Position numbers and translations under genes: made by a program. Positions 21,528-30,712 of a stretch of 64,000 nucleotides of DNA are shown piece by piece. Each line of letters starts with the position of its first letter. The stretch's first letter is position 1. The DNA comes from Symsagittifera roscoffensis (lineage: Eukaryota > Xenacoelomorpha > Acoela > Convolutidae): the NCBI RefSeq assembly GCF_963678635.1, contig NC_087062.1:48349283-48413282 (forward strand), read 5' to 3'. The notes beneath the pieces were generated by a model that was not told the origin of the DNA, searched no databases, and worked only from the letters and a program-made list of their open reading frames with translations.

Positions 21528-22683
21528 TTGTTCAATACTTATGCCAAACAGATTCTCTTCTCGGTTAAGAGCAAAGTAGCTCAGCCCTCAACTTCTTCCT
21601 TTGTGCAGACAGTCCGACAACTGAGGAACCAAAAAGATCAAAACTCTCCTCAAAGAAGACTCGATCGACAATTCTCAAACCCAGAACCAACTAATCTGAC
21701 AAAAGAAAAACCCAGAAAAAATAATTTTCTCCCAAAGACGACGACGACGATAAGAACTACGAAAGCAGTAAAGAATCGTTTGCGACATCAACATAAGAAT
21801 GGAAATCTTACTATCAGTGAAGAAAAAAATTCAAATTACTCTTCTCGAAAAGTCATACTCGAAAGGTCATCAAAAAAAGTTGAAAACTTTCTGCGATCTC
21901 AATCATCACATACAAAGTATGGACTGTTTCGTAAAAAATATCCTCGCCTGAAAGTGATCGTTAACGAAATCAACGATATTTGGTCTCTTGACTTGGCATA
22001 TGTGAATAAATTGGCCAAGTTTAATCGAGAGGTACAACTTTTGTTAGTTGCTGTCGATTGTCCATCTCGTTATTACGTGTGAACCCCTGAAGACCAAGTA
22101 TGCTATAGAAACAGCCGAAGTTTTCAAAAAATGATCAAAACAAAACAACCAAAAAACGCTTGGGCTGGCAAAGGCACAAAGTTGAGAGGAAAAATTGAAA
22201 AATTATGCCTTAGAAGAGAAATCGTCAAATACAATAACCACGGTGAAAAAAAATCAGCGTTTGCCGGTTGGCTCACAAGTTTTATCTACAAAAATTTTGA
22301 GTTTAAATCGACGTACAATTATAATCAAAAATTACAGAATTTTTTTCAGACGATCATCTCACGTGCAAATAGCGTAACAAAATTAGCTCAAAAGAAGGTC
22401 ACGCGAAAGCATGTGCCTGCTTTAGTATCAATAATTGCAAACAGTTCAACCAAAGTTTTATGTTGGTGACTATGTGCAATTTGCAAAAACTTACTTGCCT
22501 CTTAGAAAAGGTTACAAGCAAAATTTTACGGACAAAGTTTTTGAAACAGTTGCCATTCCTACTGTAAACCCTCAAAGATACAGTCTCATTGAAGCAGAGA
22601 AGTAGAAAATCAACGGAAATTTTTATGAAAAAGAACTTAGTTTGATTGGAAACAAAGCAGACTTTGACAAAGATGGGCAATGA
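21528..22683 (+). pseudogene. Polinton integrase (retroviral-type), catalytic residues partly lost
   Basis: The enzyme would insert the element into DNA. Seen: N-terminal 'KVENFLRSQSSHTKYGLFRK', core start 'NDIWSLDLAYVNKLAKFNR' with the first Asp at 21,990-21,992, 'LLVAVDCPSRY', then after a frameshift 'KTKYAIETAEVFKKMI', 'NAWAGKGTKLRG', 'KKSAFAG', 'TKLAQKKVTRKHVPALVS' and a C-terminal 'KELSLIGNKADFDKDGQ'. The expected second Asp is Gly (22,167-22,169) and the expected Glu after Ala-Phe-Ala is Gly (22,266-22,268), so it would be inactive even with the frame intact. It ends by overlapping the next gene's start region (22,680-22,683). Confidence 0.88.
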
Positions 22684-23460
22684 TGAGTTTACTGTACACT
22701 TGATATCAACAGCATCAATGGATTATCTCCCAGACAACACTCTGGCCACTTTTAGAATTTTTGTAAAGAGGAAATAGCTTTAGACGGAGATTGAAGAGTT
22801 GCTCTCTCCGAAAAAATTGTCTCATCGAACTTAAACAATGTTTCTAATCAGAGCAAACGAAGTAGTAGCAAGTAAGTCGAAAGCTGGCAATCGGAATACA
22901 GTTCCCAGGCCTTATTATGGAGAAAAATTTTTTTATCAAATCAGGAGAGTACACTTTTATAGAACAATTGATCAATAAAATAAAAACAAAACTCAAGGAC
23001 AAAAATCATTTGGATAAACGCAAATGAAGAAACCTCTTTTCAAAGTCCCCAAATACACAGTCTGTTGGGCTATAATGCAAAATTTGACGAGAACGGTGAC
23101 TATCACACTGGTTACAAAATGAAACCAACTTCAAAACGAACTGTATGAATCTCATTTCCCATATGACTTATCCAGTGGGACAAGTCTAATTTTTGTCTAT
23201 ATTGACATTATTCAATACCAAATTGTTGGAGGTGCAAAGGCCCCAATGCTACGCGTCATTGATTCAAATAGACGCATCAAAAACGGTAGTGACTGCAGCA
23301 TTAACCTAATCATCGAAAAAACTTCACTAATTTTGGCTTCAAAAAACTATTCAGTTCATCTGTACAATCAATACCCGTACAATTGCGCACAGAAACTGGC
23401 GACTCGAACTCTTTGCACGATTTGGTGAAGTAATGTTGACTCTAAATTTCAAGGGCTTTG
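22684..23460 (+). pseudogene. Penton-like minor capsid protein of Polinton
   Basis: Expected at virion vertices. It starts 'DEFTVHLISTASMDYLPDNT', continues in a second frame 'EIALDGDWRVALSEKIVSS', and has the C-terminal region 'YIDIIQYQIVGGAKAPMLRV', which matches the Asp-Ile-x-x-Tyr-x-Ile-Val-Gly-x-x-Lys-Ala-Pro-Leu-Leu-Arg signature of the family, then 'NSLHDLVK' and 'LNFKGF' in other frames. About 250 residues when whole. Frames shift at least five times. The C-terminal half is duplicated at 24,077-24,510. Confidence 0.8.
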
Positions 23461-23473
23461 ATTGAAAACCAAT

Positions 23474-23790
23474 GGAACAGTAATATGCAAAGCAAGCTTC
23501 ACTTCCTGATTTCTCTGGACACTACCGACAACGCTTTGGCGCTTTGGCTTCTGGTATTGGTCGTGTTGCTATGCCGTTTGCACGACGGGTTGTCCTATCG
23601 GCTGCCAAAAAAAAAATAGGCAAAGAACTTTGATGAGAGCAGCGCATGAACTAATTGATGTTGCTATGAAAAAGAACAATCATTGAAAAAAACTGTAACG
23701 AAAACTGCCAGAAAACAACTCAGTAGTGGTAGACGTCGTCGAAAGACACCCATGAATCTATTACGAAAAAGAAGGCCAGTTGGAAATCGT
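23474..23790 (+). pseudogene. Small basic Polinton capsid protein, copy 1
   Basis: Reads 'PDFSGHYRQRFGALASGIGR' then 'AMPFARRVVLSAAKKKIGK', 'AHELIDVAMKK' and a basic tail 'TARKQLSSGRRRRKTPMNL'. The Gly-rich start, a single amphipathic Ala/Leu/Arg helix and a Lys/Arg tail fit the small pVI/pX-like minor capsid proteins encoded between penton and MCP in Polintons. An in-frame TAA near the start and two frameshifts break this copy; the second copy at 24,544 reads further. Confidence 0.6.
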
Positions 23791-23882
23791 TAAAGGAAAA
23801 CTACCATTTGAAAAAAAGCAAACCATTGAGAAGTCGAGCAGATTTTTTCTCAAACATAAAAAATGGTCGCTAATTTGTTACG

Positions 23883-24050
23883 CAATGAAGCTACCTAGAG
23901 CTCTTGGATTTCTTTGCAAAGCAACCTTTTTGATTATTTTTGAGAATGCTTTTGATCAATAAATTGGACCTGTCTATTCTACTAATGGACCAATGCTTGA
24001 GTTTGAAATCACCGACGACTGTAACAATTTTCTTGACCTCCAAAATATCT
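23883..24050 (+). pseudogene. MCP N-terminal fragment, copy 1 (truncated by duplication)
   Basis: 'AFDQ' stop 'IGPVYSTNG' and 'EITDDCNNFLDLQNIY' are the N-terminal part of the major capsid protein, cut off where the tandem duplication restarts at penton sequence (about 24,077). The complete N-terminus continues in the second unit at 24,956. Confidence 0.75.
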
Positions 24051-24076
24051 ATTGGGAAATAATCATAATCATTTGA

Positions 24077-24510
24077 TCATTTGGATGAACGCAAATGAAG
24101 GAATCTCATTTTAAAGTCCCCAAATACTCAGTATGTTGGGCTATAATGCAAAATTTGACGAGAACGGTGACTATCACACTGGTTACAAAATGAAACGCAC
24201 TTCATAACGTACTGTATGAATCTCATTTCCCATATGACTTATCCAGTGGGACAAGTCTAACTTTTGTCTACATTGACTTTACTGAATAACAAGTTGTTGG
24301 AGGTGCAAAGGCCCCAATGCTACGCGTCATTGATTCAAATAGATGCATCAAAAACGGTAGTGACTGCAGCATTAACCTAATCATCGAAAAAACATCACTA
24401 ATTTTGGCTTCAAAAAACTATTCACTTCATCTGTACAATCAATACCCGTACAATTGCGCACATAAACTAGAATACTCGTACCCTTTGCAAAATTTGGTAA
24501 AGTAGTGTTG
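24077..24510 (+). pseudogene. Penton-like protein, C-terminal fragment (duplicate)
   Basis: Second-unit copy of the penton C-terminal half: 'LTFVYIDFTE' stop 'QVVGGAKAPMLRVI' and 'IEKTSLILASKNYSLHLYNQ'. The N-terminal half is absent because the duplication begins inside the gene. Confidence 0.75.
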
Positions 24511-24543
24511 TTTCTAAATTTCAAGCGCTTTGATTGAAAACCA

Positions 24544-24870
24544 ATGGAACAGCTATATGCAAAGCAAGGTTCATTTCCTGATTTCTCTGGACACTACCGA
24601 CAACGCTTTGGCGCTTTGGCTGCTGGTATTGGTCGTGTTGCTATACCGTTCGCACGACGGGTTGTCCTACCGGCTGCCAAAAAAATAAGGCAAAGAACTT
24701 TGATGAGTGCAGCGCCTGAACTAATTGATGTTGCTATGAAAAAGAACAATCATTGAAAAACACTGTAACGAAAACTGCCAGAAAACAACTCAGTAGTGGT
24801 AGACGTCGTCGAAAGACACCCATGAATCTATTACGGAAAAGAAGGCCAGTGTGAATTCGTTAAAGGAAAA
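24544..24870 (+). pseudogene. Small basic Polinton capsid protein, copy 2
   Basis: The best copy: 70 codons open from ATG 24,544 ('MEQLYAKQGSFPDFSGHYRQ', 'GALAAGIGRVAIPFARRVVL', 'APELIDVAMKKNNH'), then a stop, with the basic tail 'TARKQLSSGRRRRKTPMNL' in another frame. Same assignment as copy 1. It lacks the internal TAA of copy 1 near the start (TAT in place of TAA), so that stop arose after duplication or was repaired. Confidence 0.6.
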
Positions 24871-24955
24871 CTACCATTTGAAGAAAAAGCAAACCATTGA
24901 GAAGTCGAGCAGATTTTTTCTCAAACATAAAAAATGGTCGCTGATTTGTTACGCA

Positions 24956-26035
24956 ATGAAGCTACCTATAGCTCTTGGATTTCTTTGCAAAGCAACCTTT
25001 TTGATTACTTTTGAGAATGCTTTTGATCAATAAATTGGACCTGTCTATTCTACTAATGGACCAATGCTTGAGTTTGAAATCACCGACGACTGTAACAATT
25101 TTCTTGACCTCCAAAAAATCTATTGAAAAATACGATGCAAAGTAACGCAAGCAAATGGAGCTGATCTGAGATACGACAAAACTGATCCTACTATGTCTGA
25201 TTCACCGTTCCTCGTAAACAACTCTCTGCTTTCCCCTTTCTCTGACTGTACCCTCTGCTAATGGACTCAAAATCTCAAATGCAAATGATAATTTTGCGCA
25301 CAAAAGCTTTTTGGAACAAAATTTTCTAACAGCAAAGGAGCCGAGGACTGATGGCTCAAGTGTCTTGACATCTTTTTGAAAACAATCCCACTGCAATAGA
25401 CGCAGCTGGCTTCCCGTCTCAACGAGAGCTGGTCCGCGAATCGAGGGAAATTCGGTTCTATGGACCTGCTGGAGTTTTTTTTTTTACCTGTGACGAGCAT
25501 TTGTTGAGCGGTGTTACCCTCAAACTTTCCTACAGACGCTCTCATGAAATCTTTTTTAGTATATCTGAAGATGAAAAAATTCCACCTCACAACCCAAACA
25601 ATAACTTCATGATTGTGAACACTTCAGAATCAGATTCTCTGGGGACACATTGGATTGTGATATGCACCCGAAGAACTGTTTTATAGTTTGCTGATCCTCT
25701 CGGTCTTCTTCTTAAGCAGTACACCAATCTAAATAAATGATTGAAGGTAAATGTTCATCAAGTCACTAAATTCATGACAAATTTTCCCACGCACGACTCA
25801 AAATCTACCATTGTATTTATTTTGCACATTTGATTTATGATAAAAATGTTAATGGGGATACTTCTTAAATTAAATTATTATATTTTGAAACGTTTTCTAA
25901 TTCACAGGCGTTCCCATTAACTAACTTTTTAATAGGGCTTATTTGTACACTTTTCGATTTAAATTTGAACATTTTATTTTAGCATTGACGTTTTTACCCA
26001 ATTCTTAACTAAGTAGCAATATTCCGAAAACTTAG
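24956..26035 (+). pseudogene. Major capsid protein N-terminus fused to protease C-terminus by internal deletion
   Basis: From 24,956 the frames give MCP sequence: 'EITDDCNNFLDLQNIY'-type, 'VTQANGADLRYDKTDPTMSD', 'ISNANDNFAHKSFLEQNFLT', 'AGFPSQRELVRESREIRFYG' and 'FTCDEHLLSGVTLKLSYRRS'. At 25,572-25,577 the text after 'ISED' jumps into protease sequence 'IPPHNPNNNFMIVNTSES', skipping about 740 bp that are present in the next copy (about 26,388-27,128). The protease part keeps His in 'GTHWIVI' (25,648-25,650) and Cys in 'YHCIYFAHLIY' (25,812-25,814). A 60-codon frame spans the fusion. Not a functional design; it is a deletion product. Confidence 0.8.
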
Positions 26036-26050
26036 GCTTCTATATGACGG

Positions 26051-27049
26051 TACCCTCTGCTAATGGACTCAAAATCTCAAATGCAAATGGTAATTTTGCG
26101 CACAAAAGCTTTTTGGAACAAAATTTTCTAACAGCAAAGGAGCCGAGGACTCATGGCTCAAGTGTCATAGACATCTTTTTGAAAACAATCCCACTGCAAT
26201 AGACGCAGCTGGCTTCCCGTCTCAACGAGAGCTGGTCCGCGAATCGAGGGAAATTCGGTTCTATGGACCTGCTATGGACCTGCTTAGTTATTTTTTTTAC
26301 CTGTGACGAGCATTTGTTGAGCGGTGTTACCCTCAGACTTTCCTACAGACCCTCTCATGAAGTCTTTTTTAGTATATCTGAAGATGCTGCGAAGCATTAC
26401 AAGCTGCAAATACTTGAAGCGAACCTTTATGTTGGAAAAATGACTGTGGCCGACCATGTGCTCTCTGTCATTGAATCAACTTTGCTCAAAACTCCTGCGA
26501 TCTATCCGTATCAAGAAGTAATTTTCAAAACATTTCTTGCAACAGCTGGTCAGCGCAGCTGGCAACAGTAAGATATCTTTGCTCATGAACGGGCAAGACA
26601 ATTTATAACAGCAATGAACACCAATAATGCTTTTCTTGGAACAAACCGAATGAATCCATTTCTTTATCAAAAGTTTGGATTGGAACAGATTACTTTGAGA
26701 TGAAACGGTTTGCCAATAGCAAGTACACCAATTAGTACACAAGATCAAAAACGTCTCTTCTTCAACACACAATCAGCGCTGGGTTTGTTGCACTGCGGGC
26801 TGGGAATCACTCTGGATAACTACCAGCAGTTTTTTTTTATGTGTTTCAATCTCACGAGCACCCAGCAGGCAGCTAAAGACTTCTTGCATCCAGAATTTTT
26901 TAACTGCACAGTTTTACTCGGTCTTGATTTCTCGAACACTTCGACAGCCAACCTGGCAATTTTCGTTTGGATATACGCTCATCCAATGTGTTTATTACAA
27001 CCGACTGCAACGTTACAAAGAACGTCTTTCCAGTTTCGACAGTCTGGAA
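26051..27049 (+). pseudogene. Major capsid protein (double jelly roll, F54H12.2-like), C-terminal two thirds
   Basis: The main virion protein of Polintons. Frames in order: 'GLKISNANGNFAHKSF', 'FTCDEHLLSGVTLRLSYRPS', 'HYKLQILEANLYVGKMTVAD', 'TLLKTPAIYPYQEVIFKTFL', 'ARQFITAMNTNNAFLGTNRM', 'LPIASTPISTQDQKRLFFNT', 'SALGLLHCGLGITLDNYQ', 'FMCFNLTSTQQAAKDFLHPE'. The pattern (Ile-Leu-x-Ala-x-Leu-x-Val-x-Lys, then Tyr-Pro, then Asn-Ala-Phe-x-Gly) is that of the C. elegans F54H12.2-type MCP family. Stops and frameshifts every 50-100 codons. The N-terminus lies in the previous unit. The end overlaps the protease start. Confidence 0.85.
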
Positions 27050-27590
27050 ATGGATGATATCCAGTTGCGGAATCTCATTCAGAATTGTAAGCATCTGAAA
27101 TATAAGTTTCTTTGGTTATTTGCAGCCGAAAAATTTCCACCTCACAACCCAAACAATAACTTCATGATTGTGAACACTTCAAAATCAGATTCTCTGGGGA
27201 CACATTGGATTGTGATATGCACCCGAAGAACTGTTTTATAGTTTGCTGATCCTCTCGGTCTTCTTTTTAAGCAGTACACCAATCTAAATAAATGATTGAA
27301 GGTAAATATTCATCAAGTCACTGAATTCATGACAAATTTTCCCACGCACGACTCAAACTCTACCATTGTATTTATTTTACACATTTGATTTATGATAAAA
27401 ATTTTAATGGGGATGCTTCTTATATTAAATTATTATATTTTGAAACGTTTTCTAATTCACAGGCGTTCCCATTAACTAACTTTTTTAATAGGGCTTTTTT
27501 GTACACTTTTCGATTTGAATTTGAACATTTTATTTTAGCATTGACGTTTTTACCCAATTCTTAACTAAGTAGCAATATTCCGAAAACTTA
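27050..27590 (+). pseudogene. Adenovirus-type cysteine protease of Polinton
   Basis: Maturation protease. Starts at ATG 27,050 ('MDDIQLRNLIQNCKHLKYKF'), then 'AAEKFPPHNPNNNFMIVNTS', 'GTHWIVICTRR' with catalytic His at 27,203-27,205, an in-frame TAG, 'FADPLGLLLKQYTNL' with the acidic position, and after shifts 'YHCIY' with catalytic Cys at 27,367-27,369. The His...Asp...Cys order and 180-190 codon span fit adenain-like Polinton proteases. At least two frameshifts and one nonsense codon. The companion copy (25,575-26,035) has lost its N-terminus. Confidence 0.82.
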
Positions 27591-27654
27591 GGCTTCTATC
27601 AAAGTAACAAATACTAAATCGATCTATGGTAGATATCATTACACTAGCAACTGG

Positions 27655-27750
27655 TGCCTCCTTTCAGTACAATTCCCGGACGGGTTTCAAAACGCCGCCT
27701 TTTCGGCTGAGAGTCAAGCGCCGTGAGTGTTCCTCTACTCGGACCCCAAG
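27655..27750. other. GC-rich island with hairpin, U2-snRNA-like core
   Basis: A roughly 95-bp GC-rich block in very AT-rich DNA, just inside the Polinton's right end. It contains a GCCGCCTTTTCGGC hairpin followed by TGAGAGTCAAGCG. The order recalls the 5' part of U2 snRNA (GGCCTTTTGGCTAAGATCAAG), but the branch-site-pairing GTAGTA is absent. No tRNA cloverleaf could be drawn. Could be a snRNA-derived SINE remnant, or a chance match. Confidence 0.3.
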
Positions 27751-27999
27751 AAAAATTATTCTATCTACATTTGTATAGTGACAACTTAGGTACAAGTTTT
27801 GAAAATATTTATGCACCAAAAACAGATCGAACATATACAATACTCGAACATACACAAAACTCTGATATGTAAACTCGGATTCTGTTTAGCTTAATGATGA
27901 TGTTCTCATTAATAAATTTTTAGTTAACATGGTTTAATTTCATATACATTTCTTTTTTATAGATTCATGCGTACTAATTATTTTTTTTCCTGTCCAAAT

Positions 28000-28214
28000 G
28001 TCTGTCAGCAAGGAAGGAAAGGCTGGTGAAAGTGTGCATATAGCGCACTTCATATTAAGCTATACTGCAGTGACAACTGTAAAGGTTTTACCCTATGATT
28101 TTTTAGTTAAATTCATAAGCTACTTGGTGACAATTGCAAATAGAAACCAATGCAGATTACATAGGGACTATAAGTTAAAGCTTAATACATGGTGACAGTA
28201 GTATTATTACTTGA
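28000..28214. repeat. Degenerate internal repeats next to the Polinton right end
   Basis: Contains decayed copies of terminal-repeat motifs: 'gtgcatatagcgcac' (28,024), 'cttggtgacaatt' (28,113) and 'acatggtgacag' (28,187), spaced about 75-90 bp. It looks like old internal duplication of the terminal sequence. Confidence 0.45.
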
Positions 28215-28370
28215 GGACTATTACTTATAACATAACACTTGGTGACAATTTGGACTTTTACATGGTGACCATTGGTTGTCAGATAATACATAGTGAACAT
28301 TATGATCTATACCTAATATTATCAATGTATGACAACCCCCCCGATTCTAGTGCACTATATGCATACTACT
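28215..28370 (-). repeat. Polinton right terminal inverted repeat
   Basis: The reverse complement begins AGTAGTATGCATATAGTGCA, identical to the left end for the first 20 bases, and matches 9,960-10,110 for about 155 bp ('ggtatagatcataatg', 'tatctgacaaccaatggtca'). Directly followed by CTTGTG. Confidence 0.88.
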
Positions 28371-28376
28371 CTTGTG
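28371..28376. other. Polinton target-site duplication, right (CTTGTG)
   Basis: Exact match to 9,954-9,959. The following sequence CGATGATCTTTGTTATGTG is the start of host repeat unit A. Confidence 0.85.
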
Positions 28377-29360
28377 CGATGATCTTTGTTATGTGACGTG
28401 GATGAAAGAGTAACCTGCACCCCTACTTAGAAAATTTGCAACTGTCACATTTCTTTCCTAAAAGCTAATTTGCTGCTTGATGTTTTACGAGCTTCATTTA
28501 GAAAAATGGGAACTTCTTTTAGAATCATGCCGCTATATTGTCCGCCAGTTTTTATATTCTTGTAATAAAGGCAGTTTCAATTTCGTTAGAATGGAACGCT
28601 ACACAATTTGTTTTAGTAGATTTCGAACTTTTGTTGTTGAGTTGTTCTTGGCGGCCATAAATTGAAGTGTATCAAAATTCTTAATCGCATCTGAACTTTT
28701 TGTCTAAGTTTTTGAGCTTCAATCTACATTTGAAGATTGAGAATTGGGATGCAAAAATTTATAAAGTTGCTACTTCAAGAAATTCTTACATTTTCAACAT
28801 TTCGACGTTGGTGCCAAAAATTGTGCAATATATATTTTTTTGATTTTTCACCTGAAAAGCCTCATTGCCAATCACGGCATTCTTTGATCAGCATTCACAT
28901 TTTTTCGTTATTTTCATGATTTAAAGCTGGTTAAAAAAATGGTATAATTTATTTTATAAATCCTAGTCCGTATCAGTCGATAGAAAAAGCCTTGCATGAA
29001 AAAAGCTATGCTACCCTGACAGTAGTTGCTTTAAACTTCTCGCTTTATCTTTTACAGGTGGTGAATTATCCCCCACTGCACATTATTCTAAACCAATTTG
29101 GTGCGGCTACTAGGTATTATTGATTCTGATTCTTTTCTAGTCCCGACCAGATTTGAATTTCAAAATTTATGAAAAAACTTGCACTTGTAGGCATATTTTT
29201 TTCATACATTACAACGCATAATTTCATCCGACTTTTTGTTATTTCAACATTCAAAACCAATATGTAATTATAAAAATTGAAAAAAGGGGTGAGTGAAAAA
29301 AACTTTAATTCCATGCAAGACTCAAAAAATTTAACCCTTAAAATTTGATAATACAGCCTC
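28377..29360. repeat. Host tandem unit A
   Basis: About 1 kb aligning from end to end with unit B (29,886-31,810) once the insertions in B are removed. Shared blocks include 'agtagatttcgaacttttgt', 'gttgctacttcaagaaatt', 'tttgatcagcattcacattt' and 'tttaaacttctcgctttat'. By eye roughly 80 percent identical. Not coding. At 28,655-28,661 it shows the uninterrupted site into which the GCGGTTT element inserted in unit B. From 29,361 to 29,885 there is unique AT-rich DNA with no gene seen. Confidence 0.85.
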
Positions 29361-30187
29361 TATTTCAGAGTTTTGCCAATAATTAAAGGAATAAAAGCTA
29401 TTGTAGACCAATTCGAGGGAATGTCGAATCCGAATCTGTCAGTGCTATAGAACAAAATTTTTCTCTCAGAAAATCCTTGCTTGAAAATCGTGACTTGTTT
29501 TTTTTAAACATTTTTTGATTTACGCTTCCATCTGAAGAATAATTTCGAAAACCTAAAAACTTTCATTATGATTTTCGATTTTTTGGTGTGAAAATATCTG
29601 GTCTTAACTCGTTATAGTCAAAAGAATAAGCGGCATTTTTTTGAAAGCTTTCTTTGAGCGTAGGACTGATGTACCAACTAAAATAAAAACAAAAAACCGT
29701 TCTCTCAACTTTGGAATTCTTGTATGGAAAAACGCTTCTCATACATTTTTCAATAAATGCAAAACTGCAAGATGCGGATTTTCCCATGCAAAACGAAAAA
29801 AAATTTAAAGAACAAAGAGAACATTTCAACCAAGTCCGACAAAGAATAATTCTAATTTATTCAACCGCAAACTCAAACTAACTTTAAAATTTGCAGCAGG
29901 CTGAAGCCATGTGCGGTGATCGTCGTTATGTGGAGTGGTTTGAAGAGTATTCTGCATCCCTTCTCAGAATATTTGGTATTGTCATATTTGTTTCCTAAGT
30001 GCTATTTTTCTTCTTGGTATTTAACTAGCTTCATATAGAAAATCCTGAACATCTTTTAGAATCATAACGCTATATCGTCAGCAGTTTTTCTTCTTGGATT
30101 AAAAGTATATTCAATTTTGTTCGAATGCAACGCTACACAGTTTGTTTCAGTAGATTTCGAACTTTTGTTGTTGAGTTGTTCTTGGCG

Positions 30188-30712
30188 CCCGGGTCGAGAT
30201 CCCGCTCAAAAACCGCTCAAGATATGAGCGGTTTGATCGATTTTCCAGCAAGATTTGAGCGGTTTGAGCGGTTTGAGCGGTTTGAGCGGTTTGGGTGGTT
30301 TGGGCGGTTTGGGCGGTTTGGGCGGTTTGGGCGGTTTGGGCGGTTTGGGCGGTTTGGGCGGTTTGGGCGGTTTGGGCGGTTTGAGCGGTTTGGGCGTTTT
30401 TTTTTGGAAAAACCGCTCAAATCGCTCAAATCTTGCTTAAAAAACCGCTTAAAAACCGCTCTATTCTTGCGGTGATTTTTGAACGGTTTTTCAAGCAAGA
30501 TTTGAGCGGTTTTTGAGCGTTTTTTTTTGGATAAACCGCTCAAAACCGTTCAAATCTTGCGCGTGCGTTTTTTGAGCGGTCTTCTTAGATAAACCATTCA
30601 AAAACCGCTCAAAACGCTTATTTTGAAGCAAGATTTTGAGCGTAATTGTCTAAAAAAACCGCTCAAACCGCTCAATTCTTGCTTCAAATTAGGTGAAAAA
30701 TCTCGACTCGGG
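30188..30712. mobile_element. Short inverted-repeat (MITE-like) element built of 9-bp GCGGTTTGA repeats
   Basis: Ends are inverted: CCCGGGTCGAGAT at 30,188-30,200 and ATCTCGACTCGGG at 30,700-30,712 (12 of 13 match). The interior has a tandem array of TTTGAGCGG/TTTGGGCGG (30,254-30,396, about 16 units of 9 bp) and many inverted CCGCTCAAA units, so it can fold extensively. Flanks TTCTTGGCG and CGGCCATAAATT join as TTCTTGGCGGCCATAAATT in unit A (28,650 region), giving an empty site and a target duplication of up to 4 bp (GGCG). No coding capacity; long frames across it are repeat artefacts. Confidence 0.88.

Larger units (their letters stand above)
23006..25125. repeat. Tandem duplication, about 1,071-bp unit, of penton C-term / small capsid / MCP N-term
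   Basis: The sequence starting 'tttggataaacgcaaatgaa' (23,009) recurs at about 24,080 with few differences through 'gacctccaaaa(a/t)atctattg' (24,042 and 25,113). Copy 1 spans about 23,006-24,076, copy 2 about 24,077-25,125. Divergence is low, with scattered substitutions and one-base indels, so the duplication is recent compared with other decay. Confidence 0.92.
25247..27600. repeat. Tandem duplication of MCP-protease module (copy 1 internally deleted)
   Basis: 'gtaccctctgctaatggact' occurs at 25,248 and 26,049, and 'acttaggcttctat' ends both units (about 26,044 and 27,599). Copy 1 (about 800 bp) lacks the middle of copy 2 (about 1,550 bp). Sequences after the protease are shared too, including 'ggcgttcccattaactaac'. 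Confidence 0.9.
9960..28370. mobile_element. Polinton/Maverick (polintovirus-like) element, 18,411 bp, decayed
   Basis: The borders are defined by inverted ends (AGTAGTATGCATATAGTGCA at left, its reverse complement at right) and a flanking CTTGTG duplication. The 18.4-kb length fits the usual 15-20 kb. Core genes recognised: family B protein-primed DNA polymerase (minus), retroviral-type integrase, penton-like minor capsid protein, small basic capsid protein, double-jelly-roll major capsid protein and adenovirus-type cysteine protease (all plus). Other frames are unassigned. A packaging ATPase is not recognisable. Every gene carries frameshifts or stops. The capsid end is expanded by two tandem duplications. 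Confidence 0.93.

Noticed and set aside
27655-27750. tRNA gene or hammerhead ribozyme
   Set aside because: No cloverleaf with a consistent acceptor and T-arm, and no CTGATGA...GAAA core in either strand.
30125-30543. Long frames encoding Phe-Gly-Arg or Asn-Arg-Pro repeats on both strands
   Set aside because: Direct translation of the 9-bp repeat array; open on both strands because the unit has no stop in several frames.
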